The notes beneath the pieces are model-generated. The model ran no database searches, had not been told where the DNA came from, and saw nothing but the letters and a program-made list of their open reading frames with translations. From Streptomyces parvus (lineage in GTDB: Bacteria; Actinomycetota; Actinomycetes; Streptomycetales; Streptomycetaceae), in NCBI RefSeq assembly GCF_032121415.1, contig NZ_CP135079.1:5518001-5582000 (forward strand): a DNA stretch of 64,000 bases. The letters are read 5' to 3'. Shown in pieces: positions 15,903-23,580 of this stretch. Position 1 is the stretch's first letter. Each line of letters begins with the position of its first letter. The translations under genes and the position numbers were made by a program.

Positions 15903-17591
15903 CTAGAGCGGGTGGTGCCGGAGCAGGAACCGCTGGAGCTTGCCGGTCGCCGTGCGGGGGAGCGAGCTGTGGAAGACGAAGACGCGCGGGCACTTGTGCG
16001 GGGCGAGGTTGGCCTTCATATGGGCGCGCAGCGAGTCCGCCGTCTGCTCCGAGCCCTCGGTCAGCACCACGTGCGCCACCACGATCTCGCCGCGCAGTTC
16101 GTCCGTCCGGCCCACCACGGCCGCCTCGGCGACCTCCGGGTGGCGCAGCAGGGCGTCCTCCACCTCGGGGCCCGCGATGTTGTACCCGGAGGAGATGATC
16201 ATGTCGTCGGCGCGGGCCACGTAACGGAAGTAGCCGTCGGGTTCGCGGACGAAGGTGTCGCCGGTCAGGTTCCAGCCGTGCCGGACGTAATCCGTCTGGC
16301 GGGGGTCGGCGAGATAACGGCAGCCGACCGGGCCGCGTACGGCGAGCAGCCCCGCCTCGCCGTCGGGCAGCTCGTCCCCGTGCTCGTCCACCACCCGCGC
16401 CTGCCAGCCCGGCACGGGAACCCCGGTGAGGCCGGGCCGGATCGCGTCGTCGGCGGCCGAGATGAAGATGTGCAGCAGTTCGGTGGCCCCGATGCCGTTG
16501 ATGATGCGCAGGCCCGTGGCCTCGTACCACGCTCGCCAGGTCGCCGCCGGCAGGTTCTCCCCGGCCGACACGCAGCGCCGCAGCGCCGACAGGTCGTGGC
16601 CGTTCAGCCGGCCGAGCATCGTGCGGTAGGCCGTCGGCGCGGTGAACAGCACCGAGACCCGGTGCCGGACCAGCGCGGGCAGCAGATGCTGCGGACCCGC
16701 CTGCTCCAGCAGCAGCGTCGAGGCCCCGGCCCGCAGCGGGAAGACCAGCAGTCCGCCCAGGCCGAACGTGAAGCCCAGCGGTGGGCTGCCCGCGAACACG
16801 TCGTCGGCCGAGGGGCGCAGCACATGGCGGGAGAAGGTGTCGGCGATGGCCAGGAGGTCCCGGTGCAGATGCATGCAGCCCTTGGGGCGCCCGGTGGTCC
16901 CCGAGGTGAACGCGATGAGCGCGACCTCGTCGGCGGCCGTGTCCACCGCCCGGTACGGACCGCTCCTGCCCTCCGCCAGCCGGGCGAGGTCGTCGGGCCC
17001 GTCCCCGCCGAACAGGGTGATCCGCAGCCCGTCCACGTCCGCCTTCGCCAGGTCCTCCGCCGACCGGGCGTCGCACAGGGCGTGGCCGATGCGCGCCAGC
17101 GAGCAGATGGTGGCCAGCTCCGTGGCGCGCGCCTGCGCCAGTACGGTGACGGCGACCGCGCCCGCCTTCATGACGGCGAGCCAGCAGGCGGCCAGCCAGG
17201 GCGTGGTCGGCCCGCGCAGCAGCACCCGGTTGCCCGGCACCACGCCCAGATCCTCCGTCAGCACCCGCGCGATGCGGTCGACGGTCTCCCGCAGCTCGCC
17301 GTAGCTCCAGATGCCGCCGTCACCGGAGCGCAGCGCGGGGCGGTCGGCGCCGTACTCCTCGACCGTGCGGTCCAGCAGCTCGTGTCCGCAGTTCAGCCGG
17401 TCGGGGTAGCGCGGCGCCGGATCGTCCAGGAGGAGTTCCGGCCACTGCTCCGGCGGTGGGAGATGGTCGCGCGCGAAGGTGTCGGTGTGGGCGCCCGTGG
17501 CGCGCCCGGTCGGCTCGTGAGGCGCGCCGGGGACGCGTACGGAGGCGTCGGCGGCGGCTGCGGGCGTGTTCGGCGAGGAATTCGGCTCCAT
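15903..17591 (-). CDS. Benzoate/2-aminobenzoate-CoA ligase family protein
   Basis: A 562-residue AMP-forming acyl-CoA synthetase that activates a carboxylate to its CoA thioester through an acyl-adenylate. Motif A3 is IAFTSGTTGRPKG (near 230), A5 is NGIGATELLHIF (near 360), the hinge region is GWNLTGDTF, and the catalytic lysine lies in PRTATGKLQRF near the end. The overall layout, including DFDP-free N-terminus and FGLGGLLVFPL, is that of benzoate-CoA ligases. With the fused monooxygenase nearby, 2-aminobenzoate (anthranilate) is the likeliest substrate; benzoate or salicylate remain possible. It is the first gene of the leftward operon with paaX, GNAT and the unknown small gene. Confidence 0.9.
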   Translation of the reverse strand: MEPNSSPNTPAAAADASVRVPGAPHEPTGRATGAHTDTFARDHLPPPEQWPELLLDDPAPRYPDRLNCGHELLDRTVEEYGADRPALRSGDGGIWSYGELRETVDRIARVLTEDLGVVPGNRVLLRGPTTPWLAACWLAVMKAGAVAVTVLAQARATELATICSLARIGHALCDARSAEDLAKADVDGLRITLFGGDGPDDLARLAEGRSGPYRAVDTAADEVALIAFTSGTTGRPKGCMHLHRDLLAIADTFSRHVLRPSADDVFAGSPPLGFTFGLGGLLVFPLRAGASTLLLEQAGPQHLLPALVRHRVSVLFTAPTAYRTMLGRLNGHDLSALRRCVSAGENLPAATWRAWYEATGLRIINGIGATELLHIFISAADDAIRPGLTGVPVPGWQARVVDEHGDELPDGEAGLLAVRGPVGCRYLADPRQTDYVRHGWNLTGDTFVREPDGYFRYVARADDMIISSGYNIAGPEVEDALLRHPEVAEAAVVGRTDELRGEIVVAHVVLTEGSEQTADSLRAHMKANLAPHKCPRVFVFHSSLPRTATGKLQRFLLRHHPL

Positions 17592-17618
17592 GAAGGATCG
17601 CCCCCTTGTCGCCTCTGG

Positions 17619-17646
17619 AGCGTATCGTTTGGGTGACGGTAGTCAA
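17619..17646 (-). promoter_or_regulatory. Promoter of the ligase operon with overlapping candidate PaaX operator
   Basis: On the - strand TTGACT (17641-17646) is followed after 16 bp by TACGCT (17619-17624), a plausible -35/-10 pair 27 bp before the ligase ATG. The palindrome TGACGGTAGTCA (17634-17645) overlaps the -35, as expected for a repressor site, and is identical to the core at 10511-10522. It may also control the divergent acyl-CoA dehydrogenase. Confidence 0.65.
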
Positions 17647-17667
17647 CGGTCCGCGATAGGCCATGGC

Positions 17668-17727
17668 GTGCGATGCGATGCGACGAGATGCCACGCGACG
17701 CGACGGGGCACGCGACACGACGCGACA
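17668..17727. repeat. Degenerate GCGAT/GCGAC pentamer repeats in the 5' leader of the dehydrogenase
   Basis: The stretch between the divergent promoters and the acyl-CoA dehydrogenase start is built of GCGAT, GCGAC, ACGAC and similar pentamers over about 60 bp. It is low-complexity DNA of unknown role and probably arose by slippage; it separates the operator from the ATG at 17742. Confidence 0.7.
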
Positions 17728-17741
17728 AGAGAGGCGCCGCC

Positions 17742-18899
17742 ATGACGGCATTCTCCCTCGAACCGGAACAGACCGCCTGGTGCGAGGAGCTGCGTACGCT
17801 CGCCGCCCGGGAACTGCGCCCGCTGGCGGAGAAGGGGGAGCCCGGGCGGGTCAACCGCCCCCTGCTGGCCGCACTCGGCGAGCTGGGCCTCCTCGGCCGG
17901 ATGCTGGGCTCCGGCGCGCTGGACCTGTGCCTGCTGCGGGAGTCGCTGGCCCGGGGCTGCACCGAGGCCGAGACCGCGCTCGCCCTCCAGGGCCTCGGCA
18001 CCACGCCGATCGTCCAGGCCGGCACCCCCGCCCACCGCGAACGCTGGCTCCCCGAGGTCCGGGCCGGGCGGGCCGTCGCCGCGTTCGCGCTGAGCGAGCC
18101 GGGGGCGGGCTCCGACGCGGCGGCCCTGAGCCTGGCCGCCGAGCACACCCCGGCGGGCTGGGCCCTCACCGGCGAGAAGTGCTGGATCTCCAACGCCCCC
18201 GAGGCCGACTTCGCCGTGGTCTTCGCCCGCACCACCCCCGGCGCGGGAGCCCGGGGCATCACCGCGTTCCTGGTCCCGTCCGACCGACCCGGACTCACCG
18301 GCTCCGCCCTCGACATGCTCTCCCCGCACCCCATCGGCACCCTGGAGTTCGACGGCGTACCGGTCACCCCCGACGACGTCCTCGGCGAACCCGACCGGGG
18401 CTTCCGGGTCGCCATGAACACCCTCAACCTGTTCCGGCCCAGCGTCGGCGCCTTCGCCGTCGGGATGGCCCGCGCCGCGCTCGACGCGGCCCTCGCCCAC
18501 ACCGCCCACCGCACCGCGTTCGGCGGCCCGCTGGCCGACCTCCAGGCCGTCTCGCACCAGGTAGCGGAGATGGCCACCCGCACCGAGGCCGCCCGGCTGC
18601 TGGTCTACGCGGCGGCAGCGGCGTACGACGCGGGGGAGAGCGGGGTGCCGCGCCGCGCGGCGATGGCCAAGCTGTACGCCACCGAGACCGCGCAGTACGT
18701 CGTCGACGCCGCCGTCCAGCTGCACGGCGCCCGCGCCCTGCGCCGGGGCCATCTGCTCGAACACCTCTACCGCGAGGTCCGCGCGCCGCGCATCTACGAG
18801 GGCGCGAGCGAGGTGCAGCGCACGATCATCGCCAAGGAGCTGTACACGAACGCCGTCCAGCAGCCGTCCGAGCCCCCGACCCAGGAGCCGCCCGTATGA
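17742..18899 (+). CDS. Acyl-CoA dehydrogenase family protein
   Basis: A 385-residue FAD enzyme of the acyl-CoA dehydrogenase family. It has the FAD-binding AFALSEPGAGSDAAAL (near 110-125) and WISNAPEADF (near 150), and the C-terminal RIYEGASEVQR with the glutamate that acts as catalytic base in many members, followed by a normal final helix. ATG 17742 follows AAGAGAGG. The stop overlaps the ridA start (ATGA). In context it probably oxidises a non-aromatic cyclic acyl-CoA formed by the fused monooxygenase/reductase. Transcription likely starts in the shared promoter region with the ligase, so the same repressor could act on it. Confidence 0.9.
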   Translation: MTAFSLEPEQTAWCEELRTLAARELRPLAEKGEPGRVNRPLLAALGELGLLGRMLGSGALDLCLLRESLARGCTEAETALALQGLGTTPIVQAGTPAHRERWLPEVRAGRAVAAFALSEPGAGSDAAALSLAAEHTPAGWALTGEKCWISNAPEADFAVVFARTTPGAGARGITAFLVPSDRPGLTGSALDMLSPHPIGTLEFDGVPVTPDDVLGEPDRGFRVAMNTLNLFRPSVGAFAVGMARAALDAALAHTAHRTAFGGPLADLQAVSHQVAEMATRTEAARLLVYAAAAAYDAGESGVPRRAAMAKLYATETAQYVVDAAVQLHGARALRRGHLLEHLYREVRAPRIYEGASEVQRTIIAKELYTNAVQQPSEPPTQEPPV

Positions 18900-19297
18900 G
18901 TCCGTCGCACCGGATCAACCCGGCCGAACTCTCCCCGCCCACCGGTTTCAGCCACGCCGTCGTCGCCACCGGCGGGCACCTGGTCTTCCTGGCCGGGCAG
19001 ACCGCGCTCGACCCGGAGGGCAAGGTCGTCGGGGCCACCCTGCCCGAGCAGTTCGCGCTCGCGCTCGGCAATCTGCTCACCGCTCTCCACGCGGCCGGCG
19101 GCGCCCCCGCCGATCTCGCCCGGGTCACCGTCTACGCCACCGACGTGGACGACTACCGCTCCCACTCCGCCGAGCTGGGCCGGATCTGGCGCAGGCTCGC
19201 GGGGCGCGACTACCCGGCGATGGCCGTCATCGGGGTCGCCCGGCTCTGGGACGAACAGGCGATGGTCGAGATCGACGGGGTCGCGGTTCTCCCGTGA
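18896..19297 (+). CDS. RidA/YjgF family (imine/enamine deaminase) protein
   Basis: A 133-residue trimeric-type protein of the RidA superfamily. It shows HLVFLAGQTALDPEG, QFALALGNLLTALHAAGG and the closing VEIDGVAVLP typical of the fold. RidA enzymes hydrolyse reactive imines or enamines to ketones and ammonia; the canonical arginine of RidA is not in the usual IP-Q-ARxxVE context here (AMVEIDG), so it belongs to another subgroup of the superfamily. Coupling to the acyl-CoA dehydrogenase by an ATGA overlap suggests it removes the amino group, as an imine, from an oxidised 2-aminobenzoyl-CoA derivative. That is inference from context. Confidence 0.87.
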   Translation: MSPSHRINPAELSPPTGFSHAVVATGGHLVFLAGQTALDPEGKVVGATLPEQFALALGNLLTALHAAGGAPADLARVTVYATDVDDYRSHSAELGRIWRRLAGRDYPAMAVIGVARLWDEQAMVEIDGVAVLP

Positions 19298-19382
19298 GAG
19301 CCCGGCCCCCGAGTAGCGGCGGCGGGGCGCCGGGGCGAGGCTGAAGTGGTCCGGATACCGAGCCGACCCGGGAGAGACCGCG

Positions 19383-19814
19383 GTGACCAGCCGACCGCCC
19401 CCGCGCCCCGCCGCCAAGTCCTACGACGGGGAGGGCATCGTCGTCGGCTTCGACTCGCACCGCTGCCTGCACGCCGCCGAGTGCGTACGCGGTCTCCCCG
19501 CCGTCTTCGACGTCGACCGCCGCCCGTGGGTCCAGCCCCACAACGCCCCCGCCGACGAGGTCGCCGACGTCATCCACCGCTGCCCGAGCGGCGCCCTCCA
19601 GTACCACCGCACCGACGGCATGCCCGACGAGATCCCCGACGTCCCCACCCACGTGTCGCTCCACGCCGACGGCGTGCTGCACCTGCGCGGCGACCTGGAG
19701 ATCGCCACCCCCTACGGCCCCCGCCACGAGACCCGGGTGATGCTCTGCGGCTGCGGCGCCACCGCCAACCCGCCGTACTGCGACCACAGCGGACCCTGCG
19801 CCGGGCACGGCTGA
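19383..19814 (+). CDS. Iron-sulfur protein: YjdI-type ferredoxin domain plus CDGSH-like domain
   Basis: A 143-residue protein with two cluster-binding parts. The N-terminal part (about 15-75) has HRCLHAAEC and later HRCPSGALQY, as in the Fer4_19/YjdI family with a single cluster. The C-terminal part (about 110-140) has MLCGCGATANPPYCDHSG, the C-x-C-x9-C-D arrangement of a CDGSH [2Fe-2S] domain, but with CDHS in place of CDGSH. GTG 19383 follows GGGAGAG. Redox or cluster-transfer roles are known for these families; the partner is not evident. It stands alone between ridA and the Mrp operon. Confidence 0.87.
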   Translation: MTSRPPPRPAAKSYDGEGIVVGFDSHRCLHAAECVRGLPAVFDVDRRPWVQPHNAPADEVADVIHRCPSGALQYHRTDGMPDEIPDVPTHVSLHADGVLHLRGDLEIATPYGPRHETRVMLCGCGATANPPYCDHSGPCAGHG

Positions 19815-20062
19815 GACCGGGGGCGGCGGAGGCGGCCGGCGCGCTCGTCGACCGCCACGCGATGCTCCGGGGTCCTGCCCGAGCGGCGACCGACCACGGT
19901 CCGGACCACCCGTGAGGGCGGCCGGCTGAAGCCCGGCGCCCCTTGCGTCACCTCATGACGGCAGTGCGCGGCGCGCCGGTCGGGTGAATCGCTCTGGGGG
20001 ATATATCTGTATTTAGTGCTCTTTATCCCGGATGCCTCGCCGCTCGCCCCGGACCCCCCGCT
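19815..20062 (+). promoter_or_regulatory. Intergenic region with AT-rich promoter candidate for the Mrp operon
   Basis: The last third (about 20001-20029) holds an unusual AT-rich run, ATATATCTGTATTTAGTG then CTTTATCC, the only such island for several kilobases. It lies 35-60 bp before mrpA and is a probable promoter, with TATTTA or TTTATC as -10. No good ribosome-binding site precedes the mrpA GTG. The rest of the gap shows nothing coding. Confidence 0.5.
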
Positions 20063-22966
20063 GTGATCGCGCTCATCGTCGCCCACTTCGCGCTGGCGGC
20101 CTGCGCGGGTCCGCTGGTGCACCGGCTCGGCCGGCGGGGCTTCGTCGTGCTGGCGCTGCCCCCGGTGGCCGCCACCGTCTGGGCCTTCACCCGCTGGAAC
20201 GCCGCCGCGTCCGGCGGCGCGGACACCTGGAGCTGGGAGTGGATCCCGGACTACGGGGTCGCGCTCGATCTGCGGCTGGACGCGCTCGCGGAGCTGATGG
20301 TGCTGCTCGCCGCCGGGGTCGGGGCGCTCGTCCTGCTCTACTGCGCCTCCTACTTCACCGACGACACCCCGCAACTGGGCCGGTTCGCGGGGAACCTCCT
20401 CGCCTTCGCGGGGGCGATGCTCGCCCTCGTCCTCGCCGACGACCTGATCACGCTCTACGTGTTCTGGGAGCTGACCACGGTCTTCTCCTACCTGCTCATC
20501 GGCCACGGCAGCGAACACCGGCACAGCCGCCGCTCCGCCCTCCAGGCGCTCGTCGTCACCACGTTCGGCGGCCTCGCCATGCTCGTCGGCTTCCTGATCC
20601 TCGGTCAGGCCGCGGGCACCTACCGGATCTCCGCGATGGTCGCCGATCCGCCCGAGACTACCCTCGCCGTCTCCGTCGCCGTCGTCCTCGTGCTGTGCGG
20701 GGCCCTGTCGAAGTCCGCCATCTGGCCGTTCTCCATGTGGCTGCCGAACGCCATGGCCGCGCCGACCCCCGTCAGCGCCTATCTGCACGCCGCCGCGATG
20801 GTCAAGGCCGGCGTCTACCTGGTCGCCCGGCTCGCCCCCGCCTTCGCCGACATCCCCGTCTGGAAACCCGTCGTCCTCGTCCTCGGCGGCGCGACGATGC
20901 TGCTCGGCGGCTGGCGGGCGCTGCGTCTCAACGACCTCAAGCTCGTCCTCGCCTACGGGACCGTCAGCCAACTCGGCTTCCTCACCCTGCTCGCCGGGAC
21001 CGGCAACCACGACGCCGCGCTGGCCGCCTTCGCCATGATCCTCGCCCACGCGCTGTTCAAGGCCCCGCTGTTCCTCGTGACCGGGATCGTCGACCATGCG
21101 GCCGGCACCCGTGACCTGCGGAAACTCTCCGGGGTCGGGCGCTCGCTGCCGTACGTCGCCGGGGTCGCGGCACTGTCCGCCGCCTCCATGGCCGCCCTGC
21201 CGCCCCTGCTCGGCTTCGCCGCGAAGGAAGCCGCCTTCGCGGCGCTGCTCCACGGACCGACCGCCGACCGGTGGGCGCTGGTCGCCGTGGTCGCGGGCTC
21301 CGCGCTGACGACCGCGTACACCCTGCGGTTCTTCTGGGGCGCCTTTCTCCGCAAGCCCGGCGTCCCCGACACCCCCGTCCACCGGGTGGGCCCGGCCTTC
21401 CTCGCCCCGCCCGCGCTGCTCGCCGTGCTCGGCCTGGTCCTCGGCCCGGCCGTCAGCTGGACCGACCGGCTGCCCAACGCGTACGCCGACCTGTTCCCGG
21501 CCGAGCCGGACCCGTACCACCTCGCCCTCTGGCACGGATGGGGTCTTGCGCTGCTGCTGTCGGCCGTCGCCTGGGTGGCGGGCGCCGTGCTCTTCCTCGG
21601 CCGGACCCGGGTCACCCGGCTCTCCCGGCGGATCGCATGGCCCACCGCCGACAGCGTCTTCGGCCATCTGCTGCTCGGGCAGGAACGTCTCGCCCTCCAG
21701 GTCACCGGCTTCATCCAGCGGGGTTCCCTCTCCGTGTACCTCGCCACCACGCTGCTGGTCATGCTCGGCGGACAGTTCGCCGTCCTCATGGTCGACACCC
21801 CCTGGGAAGGAGCCGTGCGCCCCCGGCTCTGGGACAACCCGCTCCAGGGCGCCGTCGCCGCCCTGACCTGCGCCGCCGCCCTGCTCTGCCTGACGGTGCG
21901 GCGGCGCATGAAGGCCGTGGTCCTCGCCGGGCTCACCGGCTACGGCACCGCGCTGCTCTTCGTCGTCCAGGGAGCGCCGGACCTGGCGCTCACCCAGTTC
22001 TGCGTCGAGACCGTCGCGATGATCGTCTTCGTGCTGGTGCTGCGCCGGATGCCCGTCCACTTCCAGGAGACCGTGAGCACCTGGCGGCGGGCCACCCGCG
22101 TCCCCGTGGCGCTCGCGGCGGCCGCGACGGTCGGCGTCGGGATGTGGGTGGCCGCCGCCGCACGCACCGCCGCACCGGCCGGCACCGCCATGGTCCAGGA
22201 GGTCGCCGACCACGGGCTCAAGGACGTCGTGGCGACCATCCTCGTCGACCTGCGCGCCTGGGACACGATGGGGGAGTCCGCCGTGCTCGCCGCCGCCGCG
22301 ATCGGCGTCACCAGCCTCATCTACCTGCACCGCCGCAGCGAGGGCTCGATGGCCCAGGAGGAGTTGCGGGGCCGCACCGCCTGGTCCCTCTCCGCCCACC
22401 ACTCCTCCCGGCTCCCGCAGGGCGACGACGCCGCCCCCGAACGCAGCTGGCTGGCCGCCGGGGCGACGCTCGCCCCCGAACACCGCTCGGTCGTCTTCGA
22501 AGTGGTGGCCCGGCTGCTGTTCCACCCGATCCTCGTGCTCTCGGTCTATCTGCTGTTCTGCGCCGAGTCCCTGCCCGGCGGCGGATTCGTCGCCGGGCTC
22601 GTCGCCGGGGTCGCCCTGATCACCCGCTACCTCGCGGGCGGCCGTTTCGAACTCGCCGAGGCGGCCCCCCTGCAGCCCGGTCTCTTCACCGGCCTCGGAC
22701 TCTTCATCTCCACCGGGGTGGGCCTCCTCGGGCTCGGCGAGGGCACCGTCCTGCACGCCTTCACGTACTACGGACACCTGCCGGTCTTCGGCAAGTACCA
22801 CCTGAGCACCTCGGTCCTCTTCGACTTCGGCGTCTACCTGCTGGTCCTCGGCGTCGTCCTGGACATCGTGCGGGCCCTCGGCGCCAAGGTCGACCGGCAG
22901 ATCGAACGGGCCGCGGGCGTCCTCGCCCCCGACGGCGGGCCCGAGGCGGGAGGGCCCCTCCGATGA
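20063..22966 (+). CDS. mrpA: Mrp Na+/H+ antiporter subunit A with fused subunit B
   Basis: A very hydrophobic 967-residue membrane protein, the largest subunit of the multicomponent Na+/H+ (Mrp/Mnh) antiporter, related to NuoL. The segment KSAIWPFSMWLPNAMAAPTPVSAYLHAAAMVKAGVYL (about 215-250) contains the conserved proton-channel lysines of NuoL/MrpA. The C-terminal 130 residues, beginning near FHPILVLSVYLLF, match MrpB (MnhB), which is a separate gene in Bacillus; fusion is common in Actinobacteria and explains the six-gene operon. GTG 20063 is used; no strong ribosome-binding site is seen. The stop overlaps mrpC by ATGA. The complex exports Na+ and keeps pH balance. Confidence 0.95.
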   Translation: MIALIVAHFALAACAGPLVHRLGRRGFVVLALPPVAATVWAFTRWNAAASGGADTWSWEWIPDYGVALDLRLDALAELMVLLAAGVGALVLLYCASYFTDDTPQLGRFAGNLLAFAGAMLALVLADDLITLYVFWELTTVFSYLLIGHGSEHRHSRRSALQALVVTTFGGLAMLVGFLILGQAAGTYRISAMVADPPETTLAVSVAVVLVLCGALSKSAIWPFSMWLPNAMAAPTPVSAYLHAAAMVKAGVYLVARLAPAFADIPVWKPVVLVLGGATMLLGGWRALRLNDLKLVLAYGTVSQLGFLTLLAGTGNHDAALAAFAMILAHALFKAPLFLVTGIVDHAAGTRDLRKLSGVGRSLPYVAGVAALSAASMAALPPLLGFAAKEAAFAALLHGPTADRWALVAVVAGSALTTAYTLRFFWGAFLRKPGVPDTPVHRVGPAFLAPPALLAVLGLVLGPAVSWTDRLPNAYADLFPAEPDPYHLALWHGWGLALLLSAVAWVAGAVLFLGRTRVTRLSRRIAWPTADSVFGHLLLGQERLALQVTGFIQRGSLSVYLATTLLVMLGGQFAVLMVDTPWEGAVRPRLWDNPLQGAVAALTCAAALLCLTVRRRMKAVVLAGLTGYGTALLFVVQGAPDLALTQFCVETVAMIVFVLVLRRMPVHFQETVSTWRRATRVPVALAAAATVGVGMWVAAAARTAAPAGTAMVQEVADHGLKDVVATILVDLRAWDTMGESAVLAAAAIGVTSLIYLHRRSEGSMAQEELRGRTAWSLSAHHSSRLPQGDDAAPERSWLAAGATLAPEHRSVVFEVVARLLFHPILVLSVYLLFCAESLPGGGFVAGLVAGVALITRYLAGGRFELAEAAPLQPGLFTGLGLFISTGVGLLGLGEGTVLHAFTYYGHLPVFGKYHLSTSVLFDFGVYLLVLGVVLDIVRALGAKVDRQIERAAGVLAPDGGPEAGGPLR

Positions 22967-23580
22967 TCGTCAGCGCCTCGCTCATCGCCACGGCCGTCGT
23001 CCTCTGCGCCGTCGGCGGCATCCTCATGCTCACCCGCCCGCTGACCCGCATCCTGCTCGGCGCCGTCATCCTCGGCAACGGCATCAACCTCCTGGTGCTC
23101 TCCTCGACCGGTCGGGCGGGCGCCGCACCCCTGCTGTACGGGGTGTCGCTGAGCCGGGTCACCGACCCGCTGCCCCAGGCCATCGCGCTGACCGCCATCG
23201 TCATCACCCTCGCCACCACCGCGTTCCTGCTGGCCATGGCCTACCGCAGCCACCAGACCACCGGCACCGACGAGGTCCACGACGACCTGGAGGACCGGCG
23301 CATCGTGCTGCGCGCCGAAGTCCTGGGCGAACGCGACCAGTTGCGCGAGCAGTTCCGGTCGGGAGCCGAACCCACCGCCGAGGAGCGCGAACGCTACCGC
23401 GAGGAGCGCCGCCGGCTCCGCGACCGCCTCCGCGCCGACCGGGCCCGCCAGGCCCGCGGCCGCGACGCCTCCGGCAACCTCTGGAACGACGTGCTGGGCG
23501 CGGACCCGGAGGACTACGCCCGCGACGGCGACGCCAAGGCGGACGACCGCTACCCCCGTGACCGAGGAGCCGACGGATGA
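22963..23580 (+). CDS. mrpC: Mrp antiporter subunit C with charged C-terminal extension
   Basis: Residues 1-100 form three membrane helices like MrpC/NuoK, with LLGAVILGNGINLLVLS and the ALTAIVITLATTAFLL helix. Residues 105-205 are a highly charged, probably helical tail rich in Arg, Glu and Asp (for example EERERYREERRRLRDRLRAD). The usual MrpC is about 113 residues, so the tail doubles the length; similar tails occur in other Actinobacteria. It would lie in the cytoplasm and could be a coiled coil. Both ends are coupled to neighbours by ATGA overlaps. Confidence 0.93.
   Translation: MIVSASLIATAVVLCAVGGILMLTRPLTRILLGAVILGNGINLLVLSSTGRAGAAPLLYGVSLSRVTDPLPQAIALTAIVITLATTAFLLAMAYRSHQTTGTDEVHDDLEDRRIVLRAEVLGERDQLREQFRSGAEPTAEERERYREERRRLRDRLRADRARQARGRDASGNLWNDVLGADPEDYARDGDAKADDRYPRDRGADG

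Noticed and set aside
19712..22801. A 1029-codon open frame on the - strand opposite mrpA
   Set aside because: Shadow of the clearly identified antiporter gene; composition is GEQ/D-rich and resembles no protein family.
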